A DNA stretch of 36,540 bases from Bacteroidaceae bacterium (lineage in GTDB: Bacteria > Bacteroidota > Bacteroidia > Bacteroidales > Bacteroidaceae). How positions within the stretch are numbered: the stretch's first letter is position 1; each line of letters opens with the position of its first letter. Below, piece by piece: positions 1 through 7,833 of the stretch. Location: assembly GCA_017442185.1 (NCBI GenBank), contig JAFSAT010000019.1, positions 1-36,540 of the forward strand, given 5' to 3'. A program made the translations under genes and the position numbers. The notes under the pieces were generated by a model that searched no databases, was not told where the DNA came from, and was given only the letters and a program-made list of their open reading frames with translations.

Positions 1-96
1 TATTTTCAAATCTTTGCACAAAGAATCAAGAGACTCTCCAGATTGTAAACGGCTGACGATATTTAATCGTTCTTCAAAGTTATGATGTCTATACAT
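1..96 (-). CDS. Transposase N-terminus (orfA-like helix-turn-helix), partial
   Basis: The frame from ATG at 96 gives 32 residues beginning MYRHHNFEERLNIVSRLQSG and continuing ESLDSLCKDLKI to the window edge without a stop. This matches the first helices of IS3-type OrfA proteins, which bind the terminal repeats through an HTH. It sits 45 bp inside the inferred IS end, the right place for orfA. Only the start is visible, so whether the full transposase is intact cannot be judged. It is too short to be called independently of the IS end. Confidence 0.55.
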   Translation of the reverse strand, partial: MYRHHNFEERLNIVSRLQSGESLDSLCKDLKI

Positions 97-100
97 AAAA

Positions 101-134
101 CACCCCAAAAGTTTTGTGTCTAACTTTTGGGGTG
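101..134. repeat. 13-bp perfect inverted repeat inside the IS end
   Basis: CACCCCAAAAGTT at 101-113 is repeated inverted as AACTTTTGGGGTG at 122-134 around an 8-nt loop. It lies between the IS tip and the orfA start, so an incoming transcript would fold it. In other IS elements such hairpins hide the transposase start from read-through mRNA; that role is inferred here. Confidence 0.6.
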
Positions 135-140
135 CAGTTC

Positions 141-167
141 AAAAAGAGTCCCGGGGGACTCTTTTTT
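141..167 (-). terminator. Intrinsic terminator of purN (bidirectional look)
   Basis: AAAAAGAGTCC then CGGG then GGACTCTTTTTT forms a stem with A- and T-runs on both sides, so it can work on either strand. It lies 12 nt past the purN stop (179-181) and directly abuts the IS end, suggesting the IS landed next to or in the terminator's flank. Confidence 0.8.
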
Positions 168-178
168 GCTATACTTTC

Positions 179-748
179 TCAAATGGTTTTAACTATTTCA
201 TCTATCACTCTTGGAAAATGTTCGTACTCTAAGATGTGAACTTTTTGTGCAACATCGTGAGGGGTATCGGTGGGATATACGGGACATTTTGCTTGAAAAT
301 ATGTGACACCTTTGTCGTAGTTGGCGTCAATAAGATGGATGGTGATTCCACTTTCCTTGTCTCCGGCTGCAACAACAGCTTCGTGCACGCGGTCGCCATA
401 CATACCTTTGCCACCATGCTTTGGAAGCAATGCCGGATGTATGTTTACTATGCGTCCCGGATACGCATCAATAAGTTTTTGTGGAACAAGCAGCAGGAAG
501 CCTGCAAGAACAATGAAGTCTATTTTACGTTTGTGCAATTCTTTTATCAGATTGTCGGCTGCCATGAATTCGGGCTTTCTCACTATAAGGCTCTCAATGC
601 CTAACTTTTCGGCGCGTTTCAGCACATAAGCCTCGGGATTGTTTGCTACAATCAATGACACCTCTGTCTCTGTGGAATTGGCAAAGTACTTTGCTATATT
701 TTCGGCATTAGAGCCGCTTCCGGATGCAAATATTGCTATTCGTTTCAT
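179..748 (-). CDS. purN: Phosphoribosylglycinamide formyltransferase (GART 1)
   Basis: PurN moves the formyl group from 10-formyl-THF to glycinamide ribonucleotide, the third step of purine synthesis, in the cytosol. The 189-residue protein is about family length. It shows the N-terminal nucleotide-binding start IAIFASGSGSNAENI (residues 4-18) and the catalytic stretch NIHPALLPK, in which N102 and H104 match E. coli N106 and H108. D145 in NYDKG matches D144. It lies 26 bp after the LytTR gene on the same strand, so the two are probably co-transcribed, and a terminator follows. Nothing suggests damage. Its folate substrate ties it to the gcv and glyA genes further on. Confidence 0.96.
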   Translation of the reverse strand: MKRIAIFASGSGSNAENIAKYFANSTETEVSLIVANNPEAYVLKRAEKLGIESLIVRKPEFMAADNLIKELHKRKIDFIVLAGFLLLVPQKLIDAYPGRIVNIHPALLPKHGGKGMYGDRVHEAVVAAGDKESGITIHLIDANYDKGVTYFQAKCPVYPTDTPHDVAQKVHILEYEHFPRVIDEIVKTI

Positions 749-774
749 GATGTTTATCGTGTATGTTTGTCTGT

Positions 775-1668
775 TTAGGTCATGGGCATAAGACGACGCA
801 TCACCTGCTCGCCGTATGTTTTTGAGATGGGAATCTCCTTTATATTGGGGTAGCCCAATTCAAGGAAAAGATTCTCTTTTTCGCGGCGCATCACCTTTAC
901 AAGGTCGAGATTTACCATATATGAGCGGTGGCATCGTACAATATTTGTGTCGGACAGCTGTGTGCTTATCTCTTTCATCGTAATGCGCATAAGCTGTTTC
1001 TTCAATTGGTCGTTCTTAATGTACCAGATGCAGATGTAATTATCGGCCGATTCTATATAAAGAAGATTCTCTTTGGCTACTGATAACTGTAAAACGCCTC
1101 TCTCGTCGCGAAAAGAGATTAATGAACTGCCTTTGAAGCCTACATTCTCGTCCATCAGTTCTTTGAGCTTCGCTGTTTTTTCTTGATACGAGAAGTACAT
1201 TATACATATCAGATATGGAATAAAAAGAATAAACACCGTATTCTGAAGTGCCTGCATATATATTACCAACGGGTCGTTGGTGTTAAGACTGATGTTGCCG
1301 TTTGTGCTGGTTATTATGGCAAGAATGGTGAATGCTCCTGCAAGCAACAGCAACTCCACAAAAACCCACAAAATATACTTTATGATTGTTATACTGTGTG
1401 TGGGTATCAATGAGTATTTATACATCACTATTCGGCTGGCGGCAACCACCAACATTCCCAAAAGCACAAGCATCGACGACCACACGAAATACATTGTGGC
1501 TGTGAAACCTTTTTGGGTTATCCATTGGTTGGATTGAAAGGGCTTGAAGATATTTATGAATACTATCGCGAAAATTGAAACGAACAGTACCATTATTATT
1601 TGATTCCTCTTCTCCAAAAGATACTTTGGTGCCTTGGAAAAGAGAAGGGATGTGTATGTTGTTGACAT
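775..1668 (-). CDS. Membrane-anchored LytTR-domain transcriptional regulator
   Basis: This 297-residue protein has four predicted membrane helices (about 22-42, 58-80, 95-120 and 138-160) followed by a C-terminal LytTR DNA-binding domain (about 185-292). The latter contains ENLLYIESADNYICIWY and VRCHRSYMVNLDLV, typical of the family. There is no receiver domain, so it is not a classical LytR/AgrA response regulator; signals would have to arrive through the membrane part. LytTR domains bind paired direct repeats, and none is obvious near its own promoter. It heads a probable operon with purN 26 bp downstream. No partner kinase is encoded nearby. The regulated genes cannot be named from the sequence. 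Confidence 0.88.
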   Translation of the reverse strand: MSTTYTSLLFSKAPKYLLEKRNQIIMVLFVSIFAIVFINIFKPFQSNQWITQKGFTATMYFVWSSMLVLLGMLVVAASRIVMYKYSLIPTHSITIIKYILWVFVELLLLAGAFTILAIITSTNGNISLNTNDPLVIYMQALQNTVFILFIPYLICIMYFSYQEKTAKLKELMDENVGFKGSSLISFRDERGVLQLSVAKENLLYIESADNYICIWYIKNDQLKKQLMRITMKEISTQLSDTNIVRCHRSYMVNLDLVKVMRREKENLFLELGYPNIKEIPISKTYGEQVMRRLMPMT

Positions 1669-1694
1669 GAATAAACGCTTCTAAAATGTTTCTG

Positions 1695-1702
1695 CAAAAA
1701 TA
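1695..1702 (-). promoter_or_regulatory. -7 box for the LytTR-purN operon
   Basis: Minus strand TATTTTTG followed by C matches the Bacteroidota -7 consensus TAnnTTTG. It lies 27 bp before the start codon at 1668. No well-spaced -33 TTTG is visible; the upstream side is an A-tract. Confidence 0.5.
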
Positions 1703-1771
1703 CTATTTTTTTTTCAAACTTTTTTCTCTTTATATCAGAAGCCGGTTAAATTTCTAAAAAACTTTTTATTA

Positions 1772-1923
1772 TTAAGAAGCTGTTTATATTTCTTATAAGT
1801 GGAAACTATTTTGTTTGTTCCATAAAAAAATCGGTGATATAAATTTAAACAATTTCCAATAAAGACCTTGAAAAACTTCAAAGAGATAAATTTTAACAAC
1901 TTATAAAATCAACAGTTTCTTAA
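1772..1923. repeat. Palindromic intergenic element, copy A
   Basis: The left end TTAAGAAGCTGTTTATAT runs on to TTTCTTATAAGT, and the right end, read inverted, is TTAAGAAACTGTTGAT then TTTATAAGT. These form imperfect terminal inverted repeats of about 25 bp enclosing 152 bp. An internal segment (about 1830-1855), read inverted, again gives GGAAATTGTTTAAATTTAT, so the copy may be nested or rearranged. It fills most of the divergent gap between the LytTR gene and the ftsE-like gene. No ORF is present. Confidence 0.7.
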
Positions 1924-2015
1924 TACAAATTTGTAAAATTGTCATATTGTTAGTTTTTGCCGTCTGTTTTTTTACTTTCTTACTCATTTTGTGTATGATT
2001 GTGAAAAATTATCTA

Positions 2016-2023
2016 TATCTTCG
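2016..2023 (+). promoter_or_regulatory. -7 box for the ftsE-lysC-lysA operon
   Basis: TATCTTCG followed by C is a one-base variant of TAnnTTTG found before several genes here. It ends 25 bp before the start codon at 2049. The nearest TTTG (1988-1991) is 24 bp upstream, a little longer than usual, so the -33 match is doubtful. Confidence 0.5.
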
Positions 2024-2048
2024 CGCAAGATATAACTAATATAGGTAA

Positions 2049-2765
2049 ATGTCGATAGTAAACTACAAGAATGTAGATATTCATATAGACTCCAAGATTA
2101 TTTTGGAGAATGTGAATTTCACCTTGGAAAAAGGTGATTTTGCATATATTGTGGGCGCAGTGGGTTCAGGAAAGTCGTCACTTATAAAGACTATATACGG
2201 CGAGGTGGATGTTCACAGCGGAACAGCATTGCTTTTTGACGAATATGACATGTGTTCGCTGCGTCGTAACAAGTTACCTGCGCTAAGAAAGCGTATAGGT
2301 ATTGTCTTTCAGGATTTTCAATTGCTTACAGACCGCAATGTGCATGATAACCTCGACTTTGTGTTACGCTGCACAGGATGGAAGAATAAAAGAGAGCGAG
2401 AGGAACGCATTGCCGAAGTGCTGAGTCTTGTGGAACTTTCACAAAAAGGATATAAAATGCCTCACGAACTTTCGGGTGGAGAACAGCAACGCATAGTGAT
2501 AGCACGGGCCATCTTAAACCATCCCGAACTTATACTTGCCGACGAACCTACCGGGAATCTTGATAATGAAACAGGACACCGCATAATGAAACTTTTGCAT
2601 CACATTTGTCGCAACGATAAAACATCGGTGCTGATGATAACACATAATGAGCAGTGGCTTGAGGCATATCCGGCTCGCGTGTTGCATTGTGAAAAGGGAC
2701 ACATCGAGGAACGTCCCGTTGTAAATACTTTAGAAAATATTATCACAGAAAATAAATCTAATTAA
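2049..2765 (+). CDS. ftsE: FtsE-like ABC transporter ATP-binding protein
   Basis: This 238-residue ATPase has Walker A GAVGSGKS (36-43), the Q-loop in VFQDFQLL (87-94), signature LSGGEQQR (141-148), Walker B LILADE (161-166) and switch H199. The closest family is FtsE/LolD/MacB-type ATPases, which partner with FtsX/LolE-like permeases. FtsE in the divisome couples ATP hydrolysis to peptidoglycan hydrolase activation; that role here is inferred. No ftsX is adjacent. Instead lysC starts 12 bp after the stop, which links it to diaminopimelate supply. The LolC/E-like permease at 5396-6634 is on the other strand and is not part of this operon. LolD-like function is the main alternative. Confidence 0.82.
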   Translation: MSIVNYKNVDIHIDSKIILENVNFTLEKGDFAYIVGAVGSGKSSLIKTIYGEVDVHSGTALLFDEYDMCSLRRNKLPALRKRIGIVFQDFQLLTDRNVHDNLDFVLRCTGWKNKREREERIAEVLSLVELSQKGYKMPHELSGGEQQRIVIARAILNHPELILADEPTGNLDNETGHRIMKLLHHICRNDKTSVLMITHNEQWLEAYPARVLHCEKGHIEERPVVNTLENIITENKSN

Positions 2766-2777
2766 TAAAAATAAATT

Positions 2778-4103
2778 ATGAAAGTTTTAAAATTTGGAGG
2801 CACATCGGTTGGCTCCGCCGAACGTATGAAAGGCGTGGTTAAACTGATTTCCGATGGAAATACAAAGATTGTGGTACTATCGGCTATGTCGGGAACCACA
2901 AATTCATTGATAGAATTTACAAACTACTTGCGCATAGGCAATATCACAGGTGCATGTGAGCATACTACTGTACTTCAAGACAAGTATAAGCACACTATAA
3001 GAGAACTTTACACCACAGCACAGTATGCCGAAATGGCAAACGAAAAGATAGCATCGCTGTTCAACCACCTTCGCGATTTGGCACAGAAGCCACTGACAGC
3101 CGAACTTGAGAAAGAGATTGTGGCACAAGGCGAAATAATGTCGACAAACATGGTGACACTGTATATGCAGGAGCAGGGTATTGATGCCGTACTTCTCAAT
3201 TCTTTTGATTTTATGCGTCTTGCACCCAATGGCGAGCCCGACCTTGGCTATATTCGTGAACACCTGCTACCACTCGTCGACCTTGAAGCAAACGGCAGAA
3301 TATATATCGCACAAGGCTTTGTCTGCCTGAATCATCAAGGTAACATAGACAACCTTCAGCGCGGCGGCAGCGACTACACTGCAACACTGATTGGTGCAGC
3401 AGTGAATGCCGAAGAGGTACAGATATGGACAGACATAGACGGAATGCATAACAACGACCCACGCATTGTCGATAATACAAAGCCGGTGCATCATCTGCAT
3501 TTTGAGGAATCTGCCGAATTGGCATATTTTGGAGCTAAGATTCTGCATCCCACCTGTATTCTTCCTGCAAAGCTCACAGGCACTCCGGTGCGTCTTCTCA
3601 ACACAATGGATCCAACCGCCGAGGGTACACTTATAGATAATAATCTGACACGCCCCGGAGAAATAAAAGCCATAGCAGCAAAAGATGGTATCACTGCACT
3701 AAAAATAAAATCGGGGCGCATGTTGCTCGCATACGGCTTCCTGCGTAAAGTTTTTGAAGTTTTTGAAACATACAAAACATCGATAGACATGATATGCACC
3801 TCTGAGGTAGGTGTTTCAATGTCAATCGACGACGACCGCAAGCTCGACCTTATAGTTGATGAACTTCAAAAATACGGCACAGTGACCATAGACCGCGATA
3901 TGTGTATAATATGTGTGGTAGGCGACCTAAATTGGGAAAACACAGGCTTTGAAGCACGTGCAATGGAAGCAATGAAAGATATTCCTGTGCGCATGGTGTC
4001 ATACGGAGGAAGCAACTATAACATATCATTCCTTGTGCGTGAAGAAGATAAAGAGCGTGCATTACGCTCACTGAGTGCAACAATATTCGATGAGAAAAAA
4101 TGA
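2778..4103 (+). CDS. lysC: Aspartate kinase, monofunctional
   Basis: It phosphorylates aspartate, the first step to lysine, meso-diaminopimelate, threonine and methionine. The 441-residue protein starts with the amino-acid kinase motif KFGGTSVGS (5-13, catalytic K5), carries GGSDYTATLIGAA in the kinase domain (about residues 197-209) and ends with tandem ACT domains (about 300-441), the usual sites of lysine feedback. No homoserine dehydrogenase domain is fused, so it is the LysC type rather than ThrA/MetL. It sits 12 bp after the ftsE-like gene and overlaps lysA by 4 bp (ATGA), indicating translational coupling and dedication to the DAP/lysine branch. Confidence 0.93.
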   Translation: MKVLKFGGTSVGSAERMKGVVKLISDGNTKIVVLSAMSGTTNSLIEFTNYLRIGNITGACEHTTVLQDKYKHTIRELYTTAQYAEMANEKIASLFNHLRDLAQKPLTAELEKEIVAQGEIMSTNMVTLYMQEQGIDAVLLNSFDFMRLAPNGEPDLGYIREHLLPLVDLEANGRIYIAQGFVCLNHQGNIDNLQRGGSDYTATLIGAAVNAEEVQIWTDIDGMHNNDPRIVDNTKPVHHLHFEESAELAYFGAKILHPTCILPAKLTGTPVRLLNTMDPTAEGTLIDNNLTRPGEIKAIAAKDGITALKIKSGRMLLAYGFLRKVFEVFETYKTSIDMICTSEVGVSMSIDDDRKLDLIVDELQKYGTVTIDRDMCIICVVGDLNWENTGFEARAMEAMKDIPVRMVSYGGSNYNISFLVREEDKERALRSLSATIFDEKK

Positions 4104-5254
4104 GCACCGAATATCCTCTGACGGCGTTCTCCAAAATGGAGACGCCGTTTTATTACTACGACATGAAACTGCTGCGTGAAACCCTGCACACAGCACTGCA
4201 TGAGGCCTCGGCCTATGAGGGATTTCATGTGCATTATGCAGTTAAAGCAAATTTTAATCCCCAAATTCTCGCTACTGTAAATGAATGCGGAATCGGAGCC
4301 GACTGTGTAAGCGGCGGAGAGGTAAAAGCCGCAATTGAAGCAGGAATACCGGCCGAAAAGATTGTCTTTGCAGGTGTAGGCAAGACCGACCGTGAGATTG
4401 CCTATTCTTTAGATGCGGGAATTTTCTGCTTCAATGTAGAGTCTGTTCCCGAAATTGAGGCCATCGAACGTCTTGCATCCGAGCGCGGCACTGTGGCACA
4501 AATAGCCATAAGGGTTAATCCCAATGTGGCAGCACACACACATGCCAACATCACCACAGGGTTGGCCGAGAATAAATTCGGCATCAACCACGAACAATTG
4601 GTCGATGTCATAAAAAAAGTGCAAGAGCTCAAGCATCTGAATCTCATAGGCTTGCATTTCCATATAGGCTCGCAGATTCTTGTGATGGATGATTTTAAAG
4701 AATTGTGTAACCGTGTTAACGACATTCAGGATATGATTGAAGAGGAGCATGGCATGGTGCTTCCTCATATAAATGTGGGTGGCGGATTAGGTATCGACTA
4801 TGATAACCCCGACGACTCACCAATTCCCGCCTTTGCCGATTATTTCGCTACGTATGCCAAGTATCTGAAATTGAGAAAAGGGCAGCAGCTGCATTTTGAA
4901 CTTGGACGCAGTTTGGTGGGGCAGTGTGGCAGCCTGATAGCACGTGTAACATACGTTAAACATGGTAGTTGCAAGAGGTTTGTAATACTTGATGCAGGAA
5001 TGAACGACCTTGTACGTCCGGCAATGTACGGCGCTACACATAAAATAGAAAATATAAGTTCTTGTAAACCCTGTGAGATATATGACGTAGTAGGCCCGGT
5101 GTGTGAATCATCTGATGTATTTTCCAAAAATGTGGAACTTCCGCAAACGGAGCGAGGCGATTTCATAGCTATTCGCTCGGCGGGTGCATATGGCGAAGCA
5201 ATGGCTTTCGGGTACAATTGCAGGGCGCTACCAAAAGGATTCTGCTTTGAATAG
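4100..5254 (+). CDS. lysA: Diaminopimelate decarboxylase
   Basis: A PLP enzyme of fold type III that converts meso-diaminopimelate to lysine. The 384 residues are slightly short for the family. The PLP lysine is K49 in HYAVKANFN. Other family marks are HFHIGSQI, the glycine-rich phosphate loop INVGGGLGIDY, the ELGRSLVG stretch and the dimer-interface active-site motif CESSDVF. The ATG overlaps the lysC stop (ATGA), fixing the start. The final codons form the left arm of the terminator, and the TAG stop lies in its loop. Related decarboxylases of ornithine or carboxynorspermidine share the fold, but the lysC linkage and CESSD motif favour LysA. Confidence 0.94.
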   Translation: MSTEYPLTAFSKMETPFYYYDMKLLRETLHTALHEASAYEGFHVHYAVKANFNPQILATVNECGIGADCVSGGEVKAAIEAGIPAEKIVFAGVGKTDREIAYSLDAGIFCFNVESVPEIEAIERLASERGTVAQIAIRVNPNVAAHTHANITTGLAENKFGINHEQLVDVIKKVQELKHLNLIGLHFHIGSQILVMDDFKELCNRVNDIQDMIEEEHGMVLPHINVGGGLGIDYDNPDDSPIPAFADYFATYAKYLKLRKGQQLHFELGRSLVGQCGSLIARVTYVKHGSCKRFVILDAGMNDLVRPAMYGATHKIENISSCKPCEIYDVVGPVCESSDVFSKNVELPQTERGDFIAIRSAGAYGEAMAFGYNCRALPKGFCFE

Positions 5255-5274
5255 AAGCAGAATCCTTTTTTTTT
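5233..5274 (+). terminator. Terminator embedded in the lysA 3' end
   Basis: A 13-bp perfect stem AAGGATTCTGCTT (5235-5247) / AAGCAGAATCCTT (5255-5267), extended by A/T pairs, has a 7-nt loop that contains the lysA TAG stop. A run of T follows to 5274. A ribosome finishing lysA would cover the hairpin, so termination and translation are likely linked. Confidence 0.88.
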
Positions 5275-5287
5275 ATAGCAGGCTATT

Positions 5288-5392
5288 CGGAAACTGTTTA
5301 AATATATTTCAAACATAATGTTTACATGATGAGCCAATATGCTCTTTTTTGCCTGCTCTTCACTTTATTTTGCAGTTGTATGATATATTTTT
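5288..5392. repeat. Palindromic intergenic element, copy B (one half)
   Basis: It begins GGAAACTGTTTAAATAT and follows copy F closely (TTTCAAA, TTACAT-ATGA, then TGCTCTTTTTTG). It goes on to a stretch like the inverted core flank of copy E (GCCTG-TCTT then TTGTATG). The matching second arm is missing. It stops 3 bp before the permease stop codon, so it looks truncated by, or recombined into, the gene end. Confidence 0.65.
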
Positions 5393-5395
5393 CTG

Positions 5396-6634
5396 CTATT
5401 CAAATCTTATAGCCTTTGTTGGTTCGATGCGAGAGATAAGCATCGAGGGTAGTACCAGCATTGCAACAGATATTACAAACATAGCTATGTTCATTGGCAG
5501 CAGCCACCATGTAAATTCTATCGGCACGCGATTCATATAGTACATTTCGGGGTCAAGGGCTATGATGCCGGTATGCTGTTGCAAAAAACATAATGCAATA
5601 CCTGTTATATTACCCCATAACACTCCTCGGCCTATTATAAATGTTGCATAATACAAAAAGATACGGCGTATAAAAATGTTTTTTGCTCCTACGGCTTTCA
5701 ATATTCCTATGAAATTAGTTTTTTCGAGAATCAGGATAAGCAATCCCGAAATCATTGTGAAACCTGCTATACCCAACACAAGTATCAAAATAATCCAAAC
5801 TGTGCGGTCGAGCACTCCCAACCACGAAAAGAGATGAGGATTCATCTCCTCTATTGTTTGCACATATAGGCGTTCGCCATTCTTCAGTGCAATGGCAGCC
5901 ATAGTTTCAACAACACTGTCACGAGTGGTCTCCAAGGCGTCGTAGTCGACGGTTGCAATCTCAATGCCTGTGACTTTGTCACTGCTCCAATCGTTCAAAC
6001 GACGCGTGGTGTAAATATCGGTAAAGGCATATAGAGCATCGGCTTCGGTGAGATGTGTCTCATATATTGCTGCCACTGTCAAACGACGCGCTTTGACACT
6101 CTGTTGCACAAAATAGGCATTTACTTTGTCACCTCGCTTTATATTCAGTTTTCGTGCCAAACTACGCGATATTACCAAACTTCCCGATGCTGCCGTATCG
6201 GTAAACTGTGGCAACGAACCCTCTACAATATGCGATTCGATAAATTCGGTATTATAATCGCTGCCAATACCTTTTATTATAATTCCCTCAAATTCGTCGC
6301 CTGCGGAAATAAGTCCTGGCTTATGTATGAAAGTCTGCACATGAGAAACGCCTGAGGTAATTTGCAATGCCTGAATGTCGTCATTGTCAATAGTTACGGC
6401 CGACTCGCCATATTCGCTTGCTTCGTAGTTATTTACTTGTATATGACACCCGAAGCCTATAATCTTATCGCGTATCTCGTGCTTGAATCCCACGACAATA
6501 CACACAGATACAGTCATTACCAATATTCCCACCGCAACACCCCATTGGGCAATGGCTACGGCAGGCTTTGAAATACGTTTACCCTCACGGCGTGCACCGA
6601 AGAGACGTTCAGCCAAAAAAAACTCTACATTCAT
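5396..6634 (-). CDS. LolC/LolE-like (FtsX/MacB fold) ABC transporter permease
   Basis: This 412-residue inner-membrane protein has the LolC/E plan: an N-terminal amphipathic start (NVEFFLAERLFGARR), TM1 (about 24-50), a large periplasmic domain (about 51-275), then TM2 (279-303), TM3 (323-351) and TM4 (375-400), ending IEPTKAIRFE. LolCDE releases lipoproteins from the inner membrane; related permeases export other substrates. I chose ATG 6634 over the longer frame to 6721 because homologues start at this motif and a well-spaced promoter lies in between. No ATPase gene is adjacent on this strand. Copy B of the repeat abuts its stop. Confidence 0.82.
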   Translation of the reverse strand: MNVEFFLAERLFGARREGKRISKPAVAIAQWGVAVGILVMTVSVCIVVGFKHEIRDKIIGFGCHIQVNNYEASEYGESAVTIDNDDIQALQITSGVSHVQTFIHKPGLISAGDEFEGIIIKGIGSDYNTEFIESHIVEGSLPQFTDTAASGSLVISRSLARKLNIKRGDKVNAYFVQQSVKARRLTVAAIYETHLTEADALYAFTDIYTTRRLNDWSSDKVTGIEIATVDYDALETTRDSVVETMAAIALKNGERLYVQTIEEMNPHLFSWLGVLDRTVWIILILVLGIAGFTMISGLLILILEKTNFIGILKAVGAKNIFIRRIFLYYATFIIGRGVLWGNITGIALCFLQQHTGIIALDPEMYYMNRVPIEFTWWLLPMNIAMFVISVAMLVLPSMLISRIEPTKAIRFE

Positions 6635-6642
6635 CGCAAGCG

Positions 6643-6673
6643 CGAATATACAACATTTACAAATAATGACAAA
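6643..6673 (-). promoter_or_regulatory. Promoter of the LolC/E-like gene, almost no leader
   Basis: On the minus strand, TTTG (6670-6673), a 19-bp spacer and TATATTCG (6643-6650) match the -33/-7 consensus with ideal spacing. The -7 box ends only 8 bp before the ATG (6634), so transcription would start at or within a few bases of the start codon. Confidence 0.6.
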
Positions 6674-6786
6674 ATGATGAAAAGTCAAAAGTATAACTAG
6701 ATTAAACGATATTTTTAACATAAATTAAAACAACCGACTATATATTCCAAGATTCCAAAAAATTAAGAAATTAAAACATTATGGCT

Positions 6787-6818
6787 GTTGCTTATGATTT
6801 TTCTTTTATATAAATTTG
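6787..6818 (+). promoter_or_regulatory. Promoter of the lplA-gcv operon
   Basis: GTTG (6787-6790), 20 bp, then TAAATTTG (6811-6818) fits the Bacteroidota promoter. The start codon is 31 bp further. I looked for glycine riboswitch features in the short leader and there is no room for one. Confidence 0.6.
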
Positions 6819-6849
6819 TAGCGATGAGGCTTACTCTAAACACAACGAG

Positions 6850-7830
6850 ATGATATATACAGCCCTTCCCGATGACAAACAACACCGCCTTCCATTCTAT
6901 CTGGCAATGGAGGAGTATATTGCACGCTCACTACCTGCCGATGACTATTTTTTCATGTGGCAAGTAGAGCCGACGGTTATCTTTGGTCGTAATCAGTTGA
7001 TAAATGCCGAAATAGATATTGACTATTGTAGAAATAACAATATACAGATGTATCGGCGCAAGAGTGGCGGTGGGTGTGTTTATGCCGATAAGAGTAACAT
7101 AATGCTCTCTTACATCACTCCAAATTCCAATGTAAATTTCACATTCAACAAATATATGCTCATGGTGGAGCATGTGCTGCAAAAATTGGGTATAGATGCA
7201 AAAAGCACCGGGCGCAACGATATTCTCATAGACGGTAAAAAGGTGTCGGGCAATGCTTTTTATCACCTTCCCGAGCGCAGCATAGTGCACGGAACAATGC
7301 TCTACGATACAGATGTAGAGAAGATGGCACTGTCAACCACACCGTCGGATGCGAAACTAAAAAGTAAAGGGGTAGAGTCGGTACGCCAACATGTTACGAC
7401 ACTCAACAAATACATAAACCTTTCAATCGACGATTTTAAACACCATGTGCGACACAATCTATGCACAGACACCATCACACTCGATGAGAAAGCCGTTCAA
7501 ACAATAAAAGCCATTGAGCAAGAATATCTTAGTGACGAATTTATTTATGGAAGAAATCCGGCCTACACAGTGATACAACACGAAAGAATAGAGGGAGTGG
7601 GCGAATTTGACATGCGCATTGAGGTAAAAAACAACACAATACGCAAGATGAACATCCTTGGTGATTATTTCCCGGTAGGAGACATAGACCACGGACTTTT
7701 AAGATATTTTGAAGGCATACCCTACAATGCCGACGCAATGTTGGCCGCCATAGAAAATGTTATTCCCGAAAATATAATAATGAACCTGAGAAAAGAACAA
7801 CTGAACAACCTTATAAAAAAACTTTTTTAA
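6850..7830 (+). CDS. lplA: Lipoate-protein ligase A
   Basis: It attaches lipoate to lysine on carrier domains through lipoyl-AMP. The 326 residues carry the ligase motif RRKSGGGCVY (69-78) and the catalytic lysine region DGKKVSGNAFY, with K131 as the likely catalytic residue. A C-terminal accessory domain follows (about 245-326). The stop is 3 bp before gcvT, so it heads the glycine-cleavage operon; its main client is then GcvH (K64), encoded two genes on. An octanoyltransferase reading is less likely because the length includes the C-terminal domain seen in bacterial LplA. Confidence 0.92.
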   Translation: MIYTALPDDKQHRLPFYLAMEEYIARSLPADDYFFMWQVEPTVIFGRNQLINAEIDIDYCRNNNIQMYRRKSGGGCVYADKSNIMLSYITPNSNVNFTFNKYMLMVEHVLQKLGIDAKSTGRNDILIDGKKVSGNAFYHLPERSIVHGTMLYDTDVEKMALSTTPSDAKLKSKGVESVRQHVTTLNKYINLSIDDFKHHVRHNLCTDTITLDEKAVQTIKAIEQEYLSDEFIYGRNPAYTVIQHERIEGVGEFDMRIEVKNNTIRKMNILGDYFPVGDIDHGLLRYFEGIPYNADAMLAAIENVIPENIIMNLRKEQLNNLIKKLF

Positions 7831-7833
7831 CCT

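Larger units (their letters stand above)
1..141 (-). mobile_element. End of an IS3-family (IS150-like) insertion sequence, cut by the window edge
   Basis: On the minus strand the element begins at 141 with TGAACTGCACCCCAAAAG, close to the known IS150 terminus (TG-ACTGCACCC) and having the 5'-TG ends typical of the IS3 family. An ATG at 96 opens a reading frame that runs off the window, as expected for orfA just inside the left end. Family naming rests on memory of IS150 ends and the HTH-like start of the protein. The other end, target duplication and orfB are outside the window. Confidence 0.65.

Noticed and set aside
4409..4768. Open minus-strand frames across lysA, lysC and similar genes
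   Set aside because: Codon-usage shadows of well-identified plus-strand enzymes, without their own signals.
6722..6849. Glycine riboswitch before the gcv operon
   Set aside because: The leader after the promoter is only about 25 nt and has no aptamer-like structure.
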